Below the pieces are notes generated by a model. That model did no database searches and had not been told where the DNA came from. It saw only the letters and a program-made list of their open reading frames with translations. From NCBI RefSeq assembly GCF_024679245.1, contig NC_090177.1, positions 46,631,877-46,695,876 on the forward strand: DNA of 64,000 nt. Reading direction: 5' to 3'. A program made the position numbers and the translations under genes. This stretch comes from Pseudorasbora parva. Lineage: Eukaryota; Chordata; Actinopteri; Cypriniformes; Gobionidae. This document shows positions 10,460 to 22,411 of this stretch, one piece after another (position 1 is the first letter of the stretch; every line of letters starts with the position of its first letter).

Positions 10460-13400
10460 ATGAATATTAGAATTTGTACTTGGAATGTTAAGGGATCCAA
10501 TAATCCAGTGAAAAGGAAAGCTATATTAAATAGTTTAAAAAAGGACAAAATCCAAATAGCTTTTTTACAAGAAACACACCTCAGCGACAATGAACATAAT
10601 AAATATCTCCGGGAGTGGGTTGGTCAGGTTTATTACTCATCTTATTCAACAAGTAAGAGGGGAGTAATAATATTGATACATAAAAATTTGCCGTTAGTTA
10701 TTACAGACACATATAAGGATACGGAGGGGAGAATCATCTTAGCTAAAGGAACGCTTTATGGGGAAATTATTTTGCTGGGTAGCATCTATAGTCCTAACGT
10801 AAATGATGATGATTTTTCTGCCTTACTTTTTGACCGGCTTGTTGAAATGGACTCCTCAAACATTTTGATAGGAGGTGATTTTAATTGCTCTCTTTGCCCT
10901 TTTTTAGACAGGAGCCCAGCTCAGAACACTCAGTCCAAAAGCGCAAGATCGCTTAATAACACATTAGAGGAAATCGGCCTGTTAGATATTTGGAGGCATT
11001 TGAACCCTTCAACACAAAGTTTTACATTTCACTCTTTACCTCACTCATCAATGTCCCGCATTGATTATATATTTATCTCAAGACATCTGGACCATCTAGT
11101 GGAGAAGTCAGATATAGGAGTTATTGCCATCTCTGATCATGCTCCTGTCAGTCTAGAGATGCAACCGCTCAGACCACTAAAACAAACCATTTATTGGAAG
11201 TTAAATAGGCTATTACTTTTTGATGATCGTTTTATTAAACTACTAGAAGAACAGACAGATCTGTATCTAAATATCAATGATAAAGACGATGCTGACCCCA
11301 GAATTGTATGGGATGCTTATAAAGCCTACATGAGAGGAGTTATAATCTCATATACAAGCTGCAAAAAGAAGGAACGATTACTACTACAAAATGACCTTGA
11401 AATAAAAATTAAAAGACTGGAAGAAGAATATTATGCATCAAAATCAGACGAAGTCCTTAAGAAATTAAAGACATCCAGGGACAGGTTAAGTGACTTAATA
11501 ACAAGGAAAGCTGAGAAGGATATGTTATTTGCACAACAAAAATTATTTGAATTTGGCAATAAACCAAACAAATTATTGGCAAGGTTGGCAAACAATGCCC
11601 CCCCTAAATTTTTTATCTCGGCAGTTAAGGATGATAATGGTCAGCGACATATGGATAATAAGTACATTAATGAGTGTTTTAGACAATTTTATGAGGAACT
11701 GTATAGTTCTGAGTCTGACTGTGATAAACTAAAGGATTGTTGTTTTCTAAACAGCTTGAATATACCACGACTTACTGAAGACCAGGCTAACTTACTGGAG
11801 GGTCCCATTACATTGTTAGAAATTGATAAAGCCATTTCATCACTCCAATCGGGCAAATGCCCTGGAGCTGACGGATTTCCTGTTGAGTTTTTTAAGGTTT
11901 TGAAAGACAGGATTACTAAGCTATTACAGAGAGTATTTAATGCTTCCTTTGAATACTCAAGTCTTCCGGGGACTATGTATATTGCTAATATTACAGTAAT
12001 ACCAAAAACAGATAAGGACCCAGAACTACCTTCTTCCTATCGTCCAATAAGCTTACTAGGAGTAGACATGAAAATATTGTCAAAGGTGTTGGCCAACAGA
12101 TTAGAGCGGGTAGTATCAGACATAGTAGGCACAGACCAGACTGGATTTATTAAGGGTCGATTGTCCTCAAATAATACAAGACGGTTGATTAATATTATCA
12201 AACATCTTAATTACCATCAAATACCAGGCGCCATTGTTTCAATGGATGCTGAAAAAGCCTTCGATCGCGTTGAATTGGAGTACATGTTCGAAGTGCTAAG
12301 AAGATTTGGTTTTAAATCCACGTTTATAGACTGGGTTAAGATCCTGTACAAGATGCCTGTAGCCTCTGTCTTGACAAACGGTCTTTTATCTGCACCATTT
12401 AAAATTACACGGGGTACTGCTCAGGGCAGCCCTTTATCGCCTTTGCTGTTTTCATTGGCTATAGAGCCGCTTGCGATAGCCGTCAGACAGAACATAAATA
12501 TAGCAGGAACTTTAATAGGAACAAAACAGCACAAAATTTTATTATATGCCGATGATATTCTTTTAACTTTGACAGACCCGGATAAATCAATTCCAGCATT
12601 GATTGACTGTATTAAAGAATTTGGACAAATATCAGGATATAAAGTAAATTTTGAAAAGTCAGAAATAATGCCCTTAACATACGGTGTTCAGGTCGAGCCT
12701 GCTTACATTAAACCCTTTCGCTGGGCACCTAAAGGATTTAAGTATCTAGGAATAAAAATTACACCCAAGGTTGAGCAGTTGTATGCGGAGAATGTCAATC
12801 CTTTGGTTGGTCACATAAAAGAAAAAGTTACAAGTTGGAAAAAGCTTCCTTTATCAATGCTTGGTAGGATTAACCTTATCAAAATGATAATACTTCCAAA
12901 AATTTCTTATCCAGTGTCAATGCTTTTTGTGTTTTTGAATCCAAATGATCTTAAGGACATTAATAAACTGATATCAGACTTTATCTGGGCAGGCAGAAAA
13001 CCTAAGCTTAAAATGGATACTTTACAACTTTCAAAACAACAGGGTGGGTGGGGCTTACCAAAGATTGAGAACTATGTACTGTCTATTCATGCTAGAATTG
13101 TTTCAGAGTGGGCAACTGAACAAGATGTGACACCGTGGCTTGAGATTGAAAAAGTAACTAGCCAACCCCTTTGTCTTATAAATTTATTAGATAAACGTGC
13201 AAGAGAATTGCCACCTGCTGTTAAAGACAATTACCTAATTAATAATGTTATTAAGACATGGAGTATTTTGAAGAAATTATTTGGGAAGCCTAAGACCCTT
13301 AACTTTCTTGCAATTTTGGAAGATATACCAGATTTAACAGCAGAGGGTGCTGGTCTCAATCTCAAGTCATGGCAAGAAGCTGGTATCAAGAAAATGTATG

Positions 13401-14218
13401 ATCTGTGGGACAACGGTAAATTTAAGACATTTGAAGATATAAGATCCCAATATAATATACCTGCCAAAGACTTCTATAAATATCTTCAGATCAGGCATTA
13501 CGTAAAATCAAAGACTGGATCCCTGGAGCTACCAACAAACTGTTACTTGCTTGAAAAAACTCTACTTGAATGCCGGAAACGTGGACGTTTTATATCTAGA
13601 TTCTATTCTGAGTTACAGACTATAACGGTAGACAAACTGAAACATCTACGAACAACTTGGAACATGCTGCTTAAAATGTCAATCGACTCTGAGTCGTGGG
13701 AGGAAATAGTAAAACTGCCTTCTAGAATATCAATCTGTAATAGATACAAAGAAATGCAATTCAATATTCTACATAATGTTTACATATCACCTTATATATA
13801 CAGTAAGTATACTCCAGGTGTTTCTCCGAATTGCCCTAAATGTAATTCAGCGAAGGGCACTAGATATCACTGTCTTTGGGAATGCAAGAACATTGAGGTA
13901 TTCTGGCAGGCAGTATGCAGTGAAATCAGTTTGGTGATAGGACAGACAGCTCCACTCAGCCCACTCATGTGCCTACTGGGGCTTATACCTGACCCTCTGA
14001 GAGCTCACAAAGAGATTGTTCAGTTTCTCCTAATGTTGGCTCGAAAGGCTATAATGGTCAAATGGGTTGGTAGTGATGCCCCTTCTACTCAGATGTGGAA
14101 ATCTATGATATCCGAAGTTGTAACTCTAGAAAGATTGAGGTATTATCTCAATGGTAAATTGCACCTGTTTAAAAAATGGGAGAATATTTTAAAGTGTCTA
14201 AAGATCAAACGGTCATAA
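10460..14218 (+). CDS. LINE ORF2p, endonuclease-reverse transcriptase
   Basis: A 1252-codon uninterrupted frame. Residues 1-230 form an APE-like endonuclease: TWNVKG near residue 8, QETH near 36, GGDFNC near 138 and SDHAPV near 225. The RT core includes GTAQGSPLSPLLFSLA and the catalytic YADD at about 696-699. Near residue 1125 a Cys/His cluster (CPKCNSAKGTRYHC) resembles the C-terminal zinc motif of L1 proteins. There is no RNase H domain. The protein nicks the target and primes cDNA synthesis there. The 549-bp gap after ORF1 implies reinitiation or an internal entry route. All recognisable catalytic residues are present. Confidence 0.92.
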   Translation: MNIRICTWNVKGSNNPVKRKAILNSLKKDKIQIAFLQETHLSDNEHNKYLREWVGQVYYSSYSTSKRGVIILIHKNLPLVITDTYKDTEGRIILAKGTLYGEIILLGSIYSPNVNDDDFSALLFDRLVEMDSSNILIGGDFNCSLCPFLDRSPAQNTQSKSARSLNNTLEEIGLLDIWRHLNPSTQSFTFHSLPHSSMSRIDYIFISRHLDHLVEKSDIGVIAISDHAPVSLEMQPLRPLKQTIYWKLNRLLLFDDRFIKLLEEQTDLYLNINDKDDADPRIVWDAYKAYMRGVIISYTSCKKKERLLLQNDLEIKIKRLEEEYYASKSDEVLKKLKTSRDRLSDLITRKAEKDMLFAQQKLFEFGNKPNKLLARLANNAPPKFFISAVKDDNGQRHMDNKYINECFRQFYEELYSSESDCDKLKDCCFLNSLNIPRLTEDQANLLEGPITLLEIDKAISSLQSGKCPGADGFPVEFFKVLKDRITKLLQRVFNASFEYSSLPGTMYIANITVIPKTDKDPELPSSYRPISLLGVDMKILSKVLANRLERVVSDIVGTDQTGFIKGRLSSNNTRRLINIIKHLNYHQIPGAIVSMDAEKAFDRVELEYMFEVLRRFGFKSTFIDWVKILYKMPVASVLTNGLLSAPFKITRGTAQGSPLSPLLFSLAIEPLAIAVRQNINIAGTLIGTKQHKILLYADDILLTLTDPDKSIPALIDCIKEFGQISGYKVNFEKSEIMPLTYGVQVEPAYIKPFRWAPKGFKYLGIKITPKVEQLYAENVNPLVGHIKEKVTSWKKLPLSMLGRINLIKMIILPKISYPVSMLFVFLNPNDLKDINKLISDFIWAGRKPKLKMDTLQLSKQQGGWGLPKIENYVLSIHARIVSEWATEQDVTPWLEIEKVTSQPLCLINLLDKRARELPPAVKDNYLINNVIKTWSILKKLFGKPKTLNFLAILEDIPDLTAEGAGLNLKSWQEAGIKKMYDLWDNGKFKTFEDIRSQYNIPAKDFYKYLQIRHYVKSKTGSLELPTNCYLLEKTLLECRKRGRFISRFYSELQTITVDKLKHLRTTWNMLLKMSIDSESWEEIVKLPSRISICNRYKEMQFNILHNVYISPYIYSKYTPGVSPNCPKCNSAKGTRYHCLWECKNIEVFWQAVCSEISLVIGQTAPLSPLMCLLGLIPDPLRAHKEIVQFLLMLARKAIMVKWVGSDAPSTQMWKSMISEVVTLERLRYYLNGKLHLFKKWENILKCLKIKRS

Positions 14219-14972
14219 ACAGAAACTGGATAAAAATGTAGGTACAATCATATGATGAAATACTGTATGTAAATTATCCACATGTTCATAGATATGTTAA
14301 TTACTTCCTGTGCTGTGTCTTTGTTTTGTTTTATATATGTTTTTGTTTGTAATTAAAATGCTTAATAAAAAGAAATACAAAAAAAAAAAAATTAGAGAGA
14401 GATAAAAAACAGAGAGAGAGAGATGGGACAAAGAATTAGGGATAAGAAGCAGCTTTCCTTCAGTTCATCAAATACAACCTTCACGGAGTTAACTTGTCCC
14501 AACGGGAAAATAACACACCCTCTTAACAGCAGTTTGAATTTAGAAAATAAGAATACTTGCTTTCGTTTTGGTTTCGTTTTGGCTTCTCGCGTGTGTGCGT
14601 GTGTTCCGAGTTCAAATGTCCTGCGTGTCCGGCGGTTCTTTCCGAGGTTGGGAGGGAAGAAGCTGTTTGCTCTAGCGATGCTTCGTGTTTTCCTCCTGAA
14701 GAAGGCCCTTGGGGCTAGTAAGTTGATGAAGCGAGGAGAAAAGGATTGTTGAAGATCGGATTGTAGAAGAGAAGATTTTTGGAAGAGCTGAGGCCTGCTG
14801 GCCCCATAGTGTGGTGGGCCTCGGTTTCTGGTCCCACACAGCACATGGCTCTGTATATGGAGCCCCTCCCTGCTTGGAGGGACGTGTTGGTTCAGCCAGC
14901 GAGAGAAGGGAAGAGAGTTGGAGAAGTAAGAGAGCAGGAGGGCATCCGAGCGCCTCCTTTTAAGGTCTGGGC

Positions 14973-17900
14973 TGTAGCGACTCAGGCGAATCAAACACAC
15001 AATCGCCAGTTACATTTAACAAATATGTTTTGAATGCTTTGTGCTTAGTAACAGATCTTCCCCCAACACAACAGAGAAAGATTCTCTGTTACCCTGGAAA
15101 CCATCTGATAAGATGTTTTATGGCCCAAAAGAATTTGGCCACAGGAAGAGTGTCTTATTCACAAAGAGTTTAAGACACGAAGCTTGTAACAAACCCGCTT
15201 TTACCTCAAATTATAGACAAACCATCTATAAATGAACATGCACCCCAGGACATTATATGTAAACACATAACTGTCTTGTAAAATGTTTCTTCTGTATGGT
15301 ATTTTGCATCTTTTTGTCTTTGTCTTAACAATTTACTAGTTCAGGTAACCTCATATATGCATGCTCCTTGACTCATGCCTACTCAATCATGGGGTAGAAA
15401 CAATGTAAGTTTATTTTAAATGCTTGTATTTCTGTATAAGAATGTATCTCTGCTTTAATATCTCCCAGCCATAAGGTGTTTGATATCTAAATATTCCTAT
15501 TTCTTCGACTTACTCAACGATGCACAAAATGGGATTGTGAAATGTATCATTAATATGTTTAGCCAACTTGGGAGTAAAACCATACAAAATCAACACCCCT
15601 TTACGACACCTCAGAAACATGCAAAGCAGGTCGTAAACCAAGACAAAGAGAACTTTTCCCGCTCAGAATTCACCCTCTGGATTGGGTAGACTACCCAGAA
15701 GGGGGCGTGGATTAATTGTCTTAAAAGACCAGTGGAGACCACAATCGCTCTCTTCTGAAAAAAAGCTCTGGCCCTCTCCCTTCTCTCGCTGGCTGAACCA
15801 GCAGGGAGGGCCTCCAGACACAGAGCCATGTGCTGTGTGGAACCAGAAACCGAGGCCCACAGGCCCCAGCTCTTCCTCTCTTCCCCTCTTCTCGTGTTCT
15901 CCTCGCTTCCCTACTGATTCATCAACTTACTAGCCCCAAGGGCATTCTTCAGGAGGAGAACACGAAGCATCGCTAAAGCAAACAGCCGCTTCCCTCCCAA
16001 CCTCGGAAAGAACCGCCGGACACGCAGGACATTTGAACTCGGAACACACGCACACACGCGAGAAGCCAAAACGAAACCAAAACGAAAAGCAAGTATTCTT
16101 ATCTTCCAAATTCAAACTGCTGTTAAGAGGGTGTGTTAGTTTCCCGTTGGGACAAGTTAACTCCGTGAAGGTTGTATTTGATGAACTGAAGGAAAGCTGC
16201 TTCTTATCCCTGTAAGAATGGATTTCACCTGAGAACAAACTAAAGGGATTAAAGCTGCAATAAAGACAATAAAACTTCACTATCTGAATGCAAGAGTAAA
16301 CAAGACTGCACCTGGCCCAATCCTATTTCCTCACCCCTGCCGAGATATGACCCTCTCACCCTCTGGGTCACATGCAAATATCACAGATACTGCCACAAGC
16401 TGTTTCTGTATGGTCAATACAAATGCTTTTGGTGTGATTGGTAAACAGGTTTCATTCTCACATCAGGGGAACTGGTGACATTCCAGCTCTAGTAAAACAG
16501 GTTGTAAAAGAAGGACAACCGGGTTTGTTCCTCTGGTGTAGGAGATGCTCATAAAGATCTTTTGATAAACATTTGCTGTCAGGCCTCAAGGATAGGTGGG
16601 ACCATTTGGGTCTGAGAAAAGAACCAAGATCTGCATAAATATTTGGGTGCTAAATGTTTATTGTTCTTTGATCTGGTGGAGTATTTAAGGGAAAGGAGCA
16701 AACCACTCGGGGAAGCATCTGTAATCAGAACTTCCCACACTGTTCCCGTGTGTTTCTAGAAGCCAGGTAAAATGATGACTCTTTGAAACTATGTTTATAC
16801 TATTTTATGCTTGAGTAACATTGCATGCTGATCAGTTGTGTATCATTGTCTTTTAATTTGACTATATTTTGATGATTTTGCCTGGCTAAATAAACATTAA
16901 CTTTGATTAATCTTGTATTATTCTAAGGCCGCTTCTTTTAGTACGATCAAACGGAGTCTGGTATTTCCGCAAACGTTGTCTCGGCGTAGATCAAACAGCA
17001 GGACTCAATGACTTGGAGCATAGCGCACAGCATTAGGGATAATCTGATTTCTGACTATCACTGTATTAGCAAGTTGCAGTTCCTGTGATTAATATTCCCA
17101 TTACGCTTTAAGATGAGTAAGCAGACGCAACCACTTAAAGGTAAAATATTCACTCTGCAATCCTCTGACTAATATCAGAACCGGCTCGTCTGTGTTTGAG
17201 AATGTAATTCGCGAAACATATCTCTAAGAGATATCGGGTCCCTTGATGAACGAAGATAGTGAGAAGTAGAGATACTCAGAGAGATCAAAGATCTAAATTA
17301 AATCACAACTAATCATACGATCAGCCGTAATTTATAAATGTAACAAACTCAAGGAAACTACATACAATTAGAGTCAGATTAAATTAAAACATGGAGTCAG
17401 ATTTAAAATTGGATCTTCACACTTTAATAAATTACAGTGTCCTTTATAAAAGCGCCCGAAAAGACGAACACGCAGTATTCCTTCGACCAGCTGTTGGATT
17501 CCTACGTTGGGCCAAACAGGTGGAGTTTACATCCCTAATTCTTTGTCCCATCTATCTCTCTCTCTCTTTTATCTCTCCCTAATTTCAGTCTTTTCATTAT
17601 TCTCTTTTATGTATTCTTTCGTTAATATCTATATTTCTACTCTCTTGATGCATATTTAGTGTGTACTTTCTGTGTGAATCGTAGTGTTATTTTTAGTCTG
17701 TGTTTATTAAACCTCCAAAAGACATTTAATGAGTTGAGTCTGTTGTTCTCCCACATACACAAAGTCAATGAAACTTACGATCTAACGTTACCTAACTGCT
17801 TATGCTACTATGTTAGTAAAGTAAACTATATGACCATTTGAAATATTGAACTTGTCCTGATCAGTGAAGTTAATGTTTCTTATGTGTTCGTAAAGCAGTA

Positions 17901-18147
17901 ATCCCTTATTGAGAATTGATTTGAAAAGTCTATAACTAATTTGCAGGACAAACTTAGTAGGATCATTTCAAGCAATTCCGTAAAGGGTTACTTGTATTTA
18001 ATTAAACAATTTTCCCTATCGGAAAATTTTAATACGTAATGAACGACTAGCAAATTATATTCATAAATTCATGAATATTGAAAATTAAATCCCTTTTGAG
18101 TTAATTATTCCCCGAGACATTAAACTCATTAAGTCATTGTCGTTACA
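14973..18147 (+). repeat. 5' LTR (interrupted)
   Basis: The pieces 14973-16210 and 17536-18147 match the 3' LTR at 24302-26146 almost base for base. A probable promoter TTAAAAGA lies about 750 bp into the LTR, followed by a GC-richer transcribed part. The interruption is a foreign solo LTR. Confidence 0.9.
16211..17531 (+). mobile_element. Solo LTR of another family inside the 5' LTR
   Basis: It starts TGTAAGAATGG and ends GGAGTTTACA, with TGTAA/TTACA inverted tips. It is flanked by TCCC on both sides (16207-16210 and 17532-17535). The 3' LTR of the host element shows the uninterrupted site. It contains a TATA-like TATTTAAGG near 16681 and an AATAAA near 16888. It encodes no protein. It must have arrived after, or independently of, the last copying of the host element, because the 3' LTR lacks it. 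Confidence 0.88.
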
Positions 18148-18154
18148 TATAATT

Positions 18155-18170
18155 TGGTGGAGAATGCGGG
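18155..18170 (+). promoter_or_regulatory. Candidate primer-binding site
   Basis: TGGTGGAGAATGCGGG begins 7 nt after the 5' LTR. It starts with the TGG expected opposite a tRNA CCA end, but I could not match the rest to a vertebrate tRNA I know. Confidence 0.45.
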
Positions 18171-20245
18171 CAAGTTTCAAACGTTTGTGTATGTGTGAAT
18201 GGATATTCATATTCTGTTCATTGTGTATTTTTGGGGTATTAATAACCTGGACGCGCGTTTTTGTTTCGTTTTTGTTTTGGTGTTGTTTTGTGAATTGTGA
18301 GGTACTGCGCAAAGCGAACCCAAGCATAAACAGATGCTGAGAAATGTTGAAGTAGCCGGATTATATTAATGAAAATATGAACGGTACGAAAATCCGCGTG
18401 ATGTCCGAAAACCTCTGCAGCCGTAGGCGCAATAGGGTTATCCGCGTGATTTCCAAACAAATGTATTGTAGAAAACCCATACATTTGACTCGAGCAATAT
18501 GTGTTACATCAAAATAATGAGAATTTGATGTAGTCTGTAGACACGTACGTTGCGGTATCCCGCTTGATCTGAACTACGGAAAGTTTCTATCATTGCGGAA
18601 GATTGGGACAGACATAATAATAATAATTATTATATCGTTAAGATAAACGATAACTCCTGGTTTAAGTTTGGCTTAGCTAACCAAAGACCTGAGACCTAAA
18701 ACATTTGAATCAAAGATGCTGAAAACCATCAGCCATATTGATAAATGTCTATTGGAGTCCATGTAAAGGCGTGAATAGGCAGACGGAAAATTCCTGTGTT
18801 CACCCGTTTCGTTGCTCGTGCACCTAGAGCACCAGAGTCATTTTTAAATGATTGCAAAAGCCAGTAAAGTGTAGAAAACGCCAAAGGGTAACTCAAAAAT
18901 TGCAACACCGCTTGCAGAACGCCAGAGGGCGACTAAAAAATTGCAACGCCGCTTGCAGAACGCCAGAGGGCGACTCTAAAACCAGACAAAGCCATCTGGT
19001 GAGCATTTCCGCCTAACTAACTCTAGTCTAGGGCGGGCGCAACAGCGCCATCGTGTGGATAAATTCGGATAGTTTCACTCTCCGCTATTTGATTCTGCCT
19101 TAACAAAATAAGTTTGAGCCTATAAATTGTTTATTGCTTACTGTTGTACACAGTTTCAGTTATACAATTTTTCTAGCAACAACCAAGTCTCCTTTCTCGC
19201 TGATTAAACACCCTTATCCGAATTTGAAGTTTAAAAAAAAGAAACATAACTTCCTCTAACTCAAAGTGAAATTAGGTTTAAGTCACAGACAGTCCAATTG
19301 GAAGGAAGGACGCCACCGCGTGGCTATACCCTGTTAAGTCAGCGCAACACTAAATCCCTACGCCCTTCCTGATTAATTCTTTTATTTGGATAACTCCCAC
19401 TTAGAGATTAATCGTTATAGGATAGGATTTTTGATTGGCTTTCTTTTATTTGATTTTCCTTACAGGCTTATTTAAATTTCATTTAAACTTGCTTTGAATT
19501 TAATTTGAATTAAGTTGAGCTTCTAATTTTTTTATTTTATTTTATTTTATTTATAATTTTATTTTAATTTTTAATTTTAATTTTAATTATTATTTTTTTA
19601 TTAAAAAATATTTTTTTTATTTTTTTTTATTATTATTTTTTTTTCTCTGCAAAAGTTTTTCTTTTCCCCTACCATTGGGAATAAAGCTCAGTCTGGTAAT
19701 TACAAACGGTATCAAAAGTGCTTTTTGTTTTATCATTACTTGACAGAAACTTTTGCCTTTTTCTAAATTGCTCTTGATATTTAATCTTCCACTTAAGCGA
19801 CCTCAATTCACCCCGGATGAGCTAAATGGGATAACCCATAGTACAAGCCGAATTTTAGTATATCTTGAGCATTTAGCCTATTAATTTCCCTAACACTCCC
19901 GGCGCGCACGCTGACATTCCTTTCATTACAGACCAATTCATCTTGTGTTTGTTTCCACTGTGCTCTTTCCTATCCTCACTGTTGGACTATCACGATTGTG
20001 TTTCTTTCAGTTCACCAAGAGACCCCAAGGAGAATTAGATAGTCCCGGGACGACCGAGCAGCAGTTCACCAAGTGACCCCCAGGGCTACCGCCCACCTAA
20101 TTGTCTAAATTGTCTAATTATCTAACTGTCTACATCAGTTAGTCAAAATTCCCAGCTATCCGTACGATAGCTCGTCAGCTTAGAACAAGCTTGCATTGGC
20201 TCTCTCTCTGTGTGTGTGTGTGCTGTGTTTCTCTCGTCCACAGTA
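18171..20245 (+). other. Long untranslated leader of the RT-less element
   Basis: About 2.1 kb with no convincing ORF. It contains an imperfect tandem pair near 18890-18980 (GCAACGCCGCTTGCAGAACGC and neighbours) and a very AT-rich T/A tract at about 19500-19650. A leader this long before gag is unusual and may hold packaging signals. Confidence 0.5.
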
Positions 20246-22402
20246 ATGTTCCGTGCATCCAGTTCCGCCGTCCCATGGGATCGCCTAACGACATGGCTGG
20301 AAGCGCTAACGGCCACCAGTCAAGGAAGTCTGGGGCAGCCGAGCCAGGAGCAACTGGACACCGAGCTAGACCAGCTGATGACACACGACCCCACACACAG
20401 CTACTCCAACAAGGAAGTGGCCAAGATCCTCGGAAGCCTCGCCCACGTCCTCATCGCACAGGCCCGTCTAAGCGAAGGGAGCTACGACAACCTGGAACAG
20501 GAGGCATAAACGCTAAAGCTTCAAGCCGAGGAGGCCCGGAGAGACCAAGCCCTCACCCAGCTTCGTCTAGATCAGCTTCTAGACACAGAGAAAGACGACG
20601 AAACAGACAAAGAACCAAGACAAGAAATAGAAAGACTTCAAAAGACCCTAGAGGAGCTCCGTCGTGACGCCAACCGACGAGTACAGTCAGAGAAAGACGC
20701 CAGGAAAAACCTTGACGAACAGCTTCGGCGTGGCGAATCCCTCCTGGAGAGAGCCACTGATGAACTTAAAGACAGAAACATTAACGCTAAAGTCTATGCA
20801 AAACATTTGCAGTCGGCACAAGCCGAGATCGACGAGCTCATCCAGCAAAGACACGAGCTCAAAGATGAACTTGACATGGTGCACAGAGAACTGAGACAAT
20901 CATATATAGTGCAACGTTACCGGAAGGGGGAAACACACAACACAGAGTTTCCCCTGACCAGTTACTCCGCACATTTTAGCCACGAAGCAAGAGCTACGAA
21001 GGGGGACGACAGCCCCCTGTTTAAAAGATCACCCGCCAGTCTCTACAAATCCCCGTCAGCAGCAGAGGAAAGGACGCCCTTCCAGGAAGTCAAGGTCAAC
21101 AGCCACGAAGCTTCAAAGAACCTTGACAAGCTGGCCAGAAATATTCCTACCTTCAGCCCAGACCCGGCAGGAGGACACGACGTCCACGCATACTTAAAAG
21201 ACATAGACTTTTACTTACAAACTGTCGCTCACGCGAACAACTGGGACAGACTGTACCTGCTCAGGACCACGTCTAATCGTGATGTACGGTGCTTTCTGGA
21301 TCGACAACCAGAGGCCATCAAAGCGGACTACTGGCATCTACGACAAGCTCTAATTCGTGAGTACTCCGACCCCGAGTCAGACCAGGGGCTCATCACTGCC
21401 ATGGACCTTAAGCAAGCTCGACTTGAGACCTCACAGAACTTTTATAACAGACTGCGACGTGCCTACTTTGGGGCACGTAACGACCCAGGCATGGAGGAGG
21501 ACATCAACTTCAAAACTCTTTTCCTCCGAAACCTGCACCCTACCATCAGTTACCACCTGGGGGTGCTGGCGTGTCCGCGCAGCATGGACACGCAACAGTT
21601 AAGAGACTTGGCTCACAAAGCTTACGTCAAACAGAAAACCATTTCTGAAAAGACTGTAAAACAGCCCACCATCTGCCCTGTCTCTGAGCACCACCCAGAG
21701 CTAACCCTAGAGGGCGCCAAACAGAACCACAGTTACCGACCCGTCAACAGAGAGTCCAAACCACCCAGCCCAGAAAGTCAGCGAAGAGGCTACTCTCGAC
21801 GGAACAATGGCAGGCCCAGACCTGAACCCACGCCTGGCAAAGAAAGTGCAGCTGCTTCTGAGGTTACAGAGCTCATAAAAACCCTGAAAGAGTTCCTCCG
21901 ACAGAAACCTCACAAGGAAGACAAGAAGGACGGACCAGGCACAGCACGACTAGACATGATACCTGAAATCAACCTTCCCGCCCTTCCTGCAACTGAATCA
22001 TCCACCCTGAACACTGTTCCCCAACCACGGACTAGTGTACTAACTGTTGCACCCCCACATGTCAGCAGCACACACTCACTACAGCTGACAGCAACAGCCT
22101 CTAATCAAGACAGCATCATGGGGCAGCCCAGCGTACCAGAAAGCGCTGTTTTGAGTATTTGCACGCATAATGAGACACTTGACACATATCCAGACGGCTT
22201 ATCAGGCAACACACAGGTCCCCACACCAAGACTTCTGGGAAACCTAAAGGTCACAGGAACTCCCGCAGAGCCAGACTGCCAGGTCACAAAGGCCACGGGA
22301 CCCCCTGCAGCACACTGTGACAACACAGCCTCAGCCCCAAAGCCAAGTTCAAGTTCGCTACTCTGCACATTTCAGCTATCCAAAGACTCTGATGCCTTCT
22401 GA
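20246..22402 (+). pseudogene. gag of the RT-less LTR element, one in-frame stop
   Basis: Reading from the ATG at 20246 gives 719 codons in one frame, with a single TAA at 20507-20509 and the natural stop at 22400-22402. Residues about 90-220 are rich in Glu, Arg, Leu and Gln and form a strong predicted coiled coil. Residues about 290-460 look like a retroelement capsid (motifs HAYLKDIDFYL and WDRLYLLRT). The C-terminal third is Pro/Ser-rich, without a CCHC zinc knuckle. Gag builds the particle that packages the RNA. The nearly open frame suggests recent selection or youth. Unless the internal TAA is read through, translation would need to restart, for example at 20807. Confidence 0.7.
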
Positions 22403-22411
22403 CCCCAGGTC

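Larger units (their letters stand above)
8836..14390 (+). mobile_element. Full-length L1/Tx1-type LINE with both ORFs open
   Basis: The element runs from GGGGATCACGTGATG through two intact ORFs to AATAAAAAGAAATAC and an A tail ending at 14390. AAAATTAGAGAG (8824-8835) and ATTAGAGAGA after the tail (14391 onward) form a target duplication of about 12 bp. Across the insertion the host LTR sequence resumes at the same place. The 5' UTR is about 120 bp, the spacer between the ORFs is 549 bp and the 3' UTR is about 160 bp. Endonuclease plus RT without RNase H, with an L1-like ORF1, fits the L1/Tx1 clade. Confidence 0.9.

Noticed and set aside
14423..15000. ORFs of 109 and 202 codons in the minus-strand LTR
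   Set aside because: They lie entirely in LTR sequence, and similar open frames recur in each LTR copy; no protein family is recognised.
20191..20667. 158-codon plus-strand ORF overlapping gag
   Set aside because: It is a shadow in another frame of the Arg/Glu-rich coiled-coil part of gag, ending in simple basic sequence.
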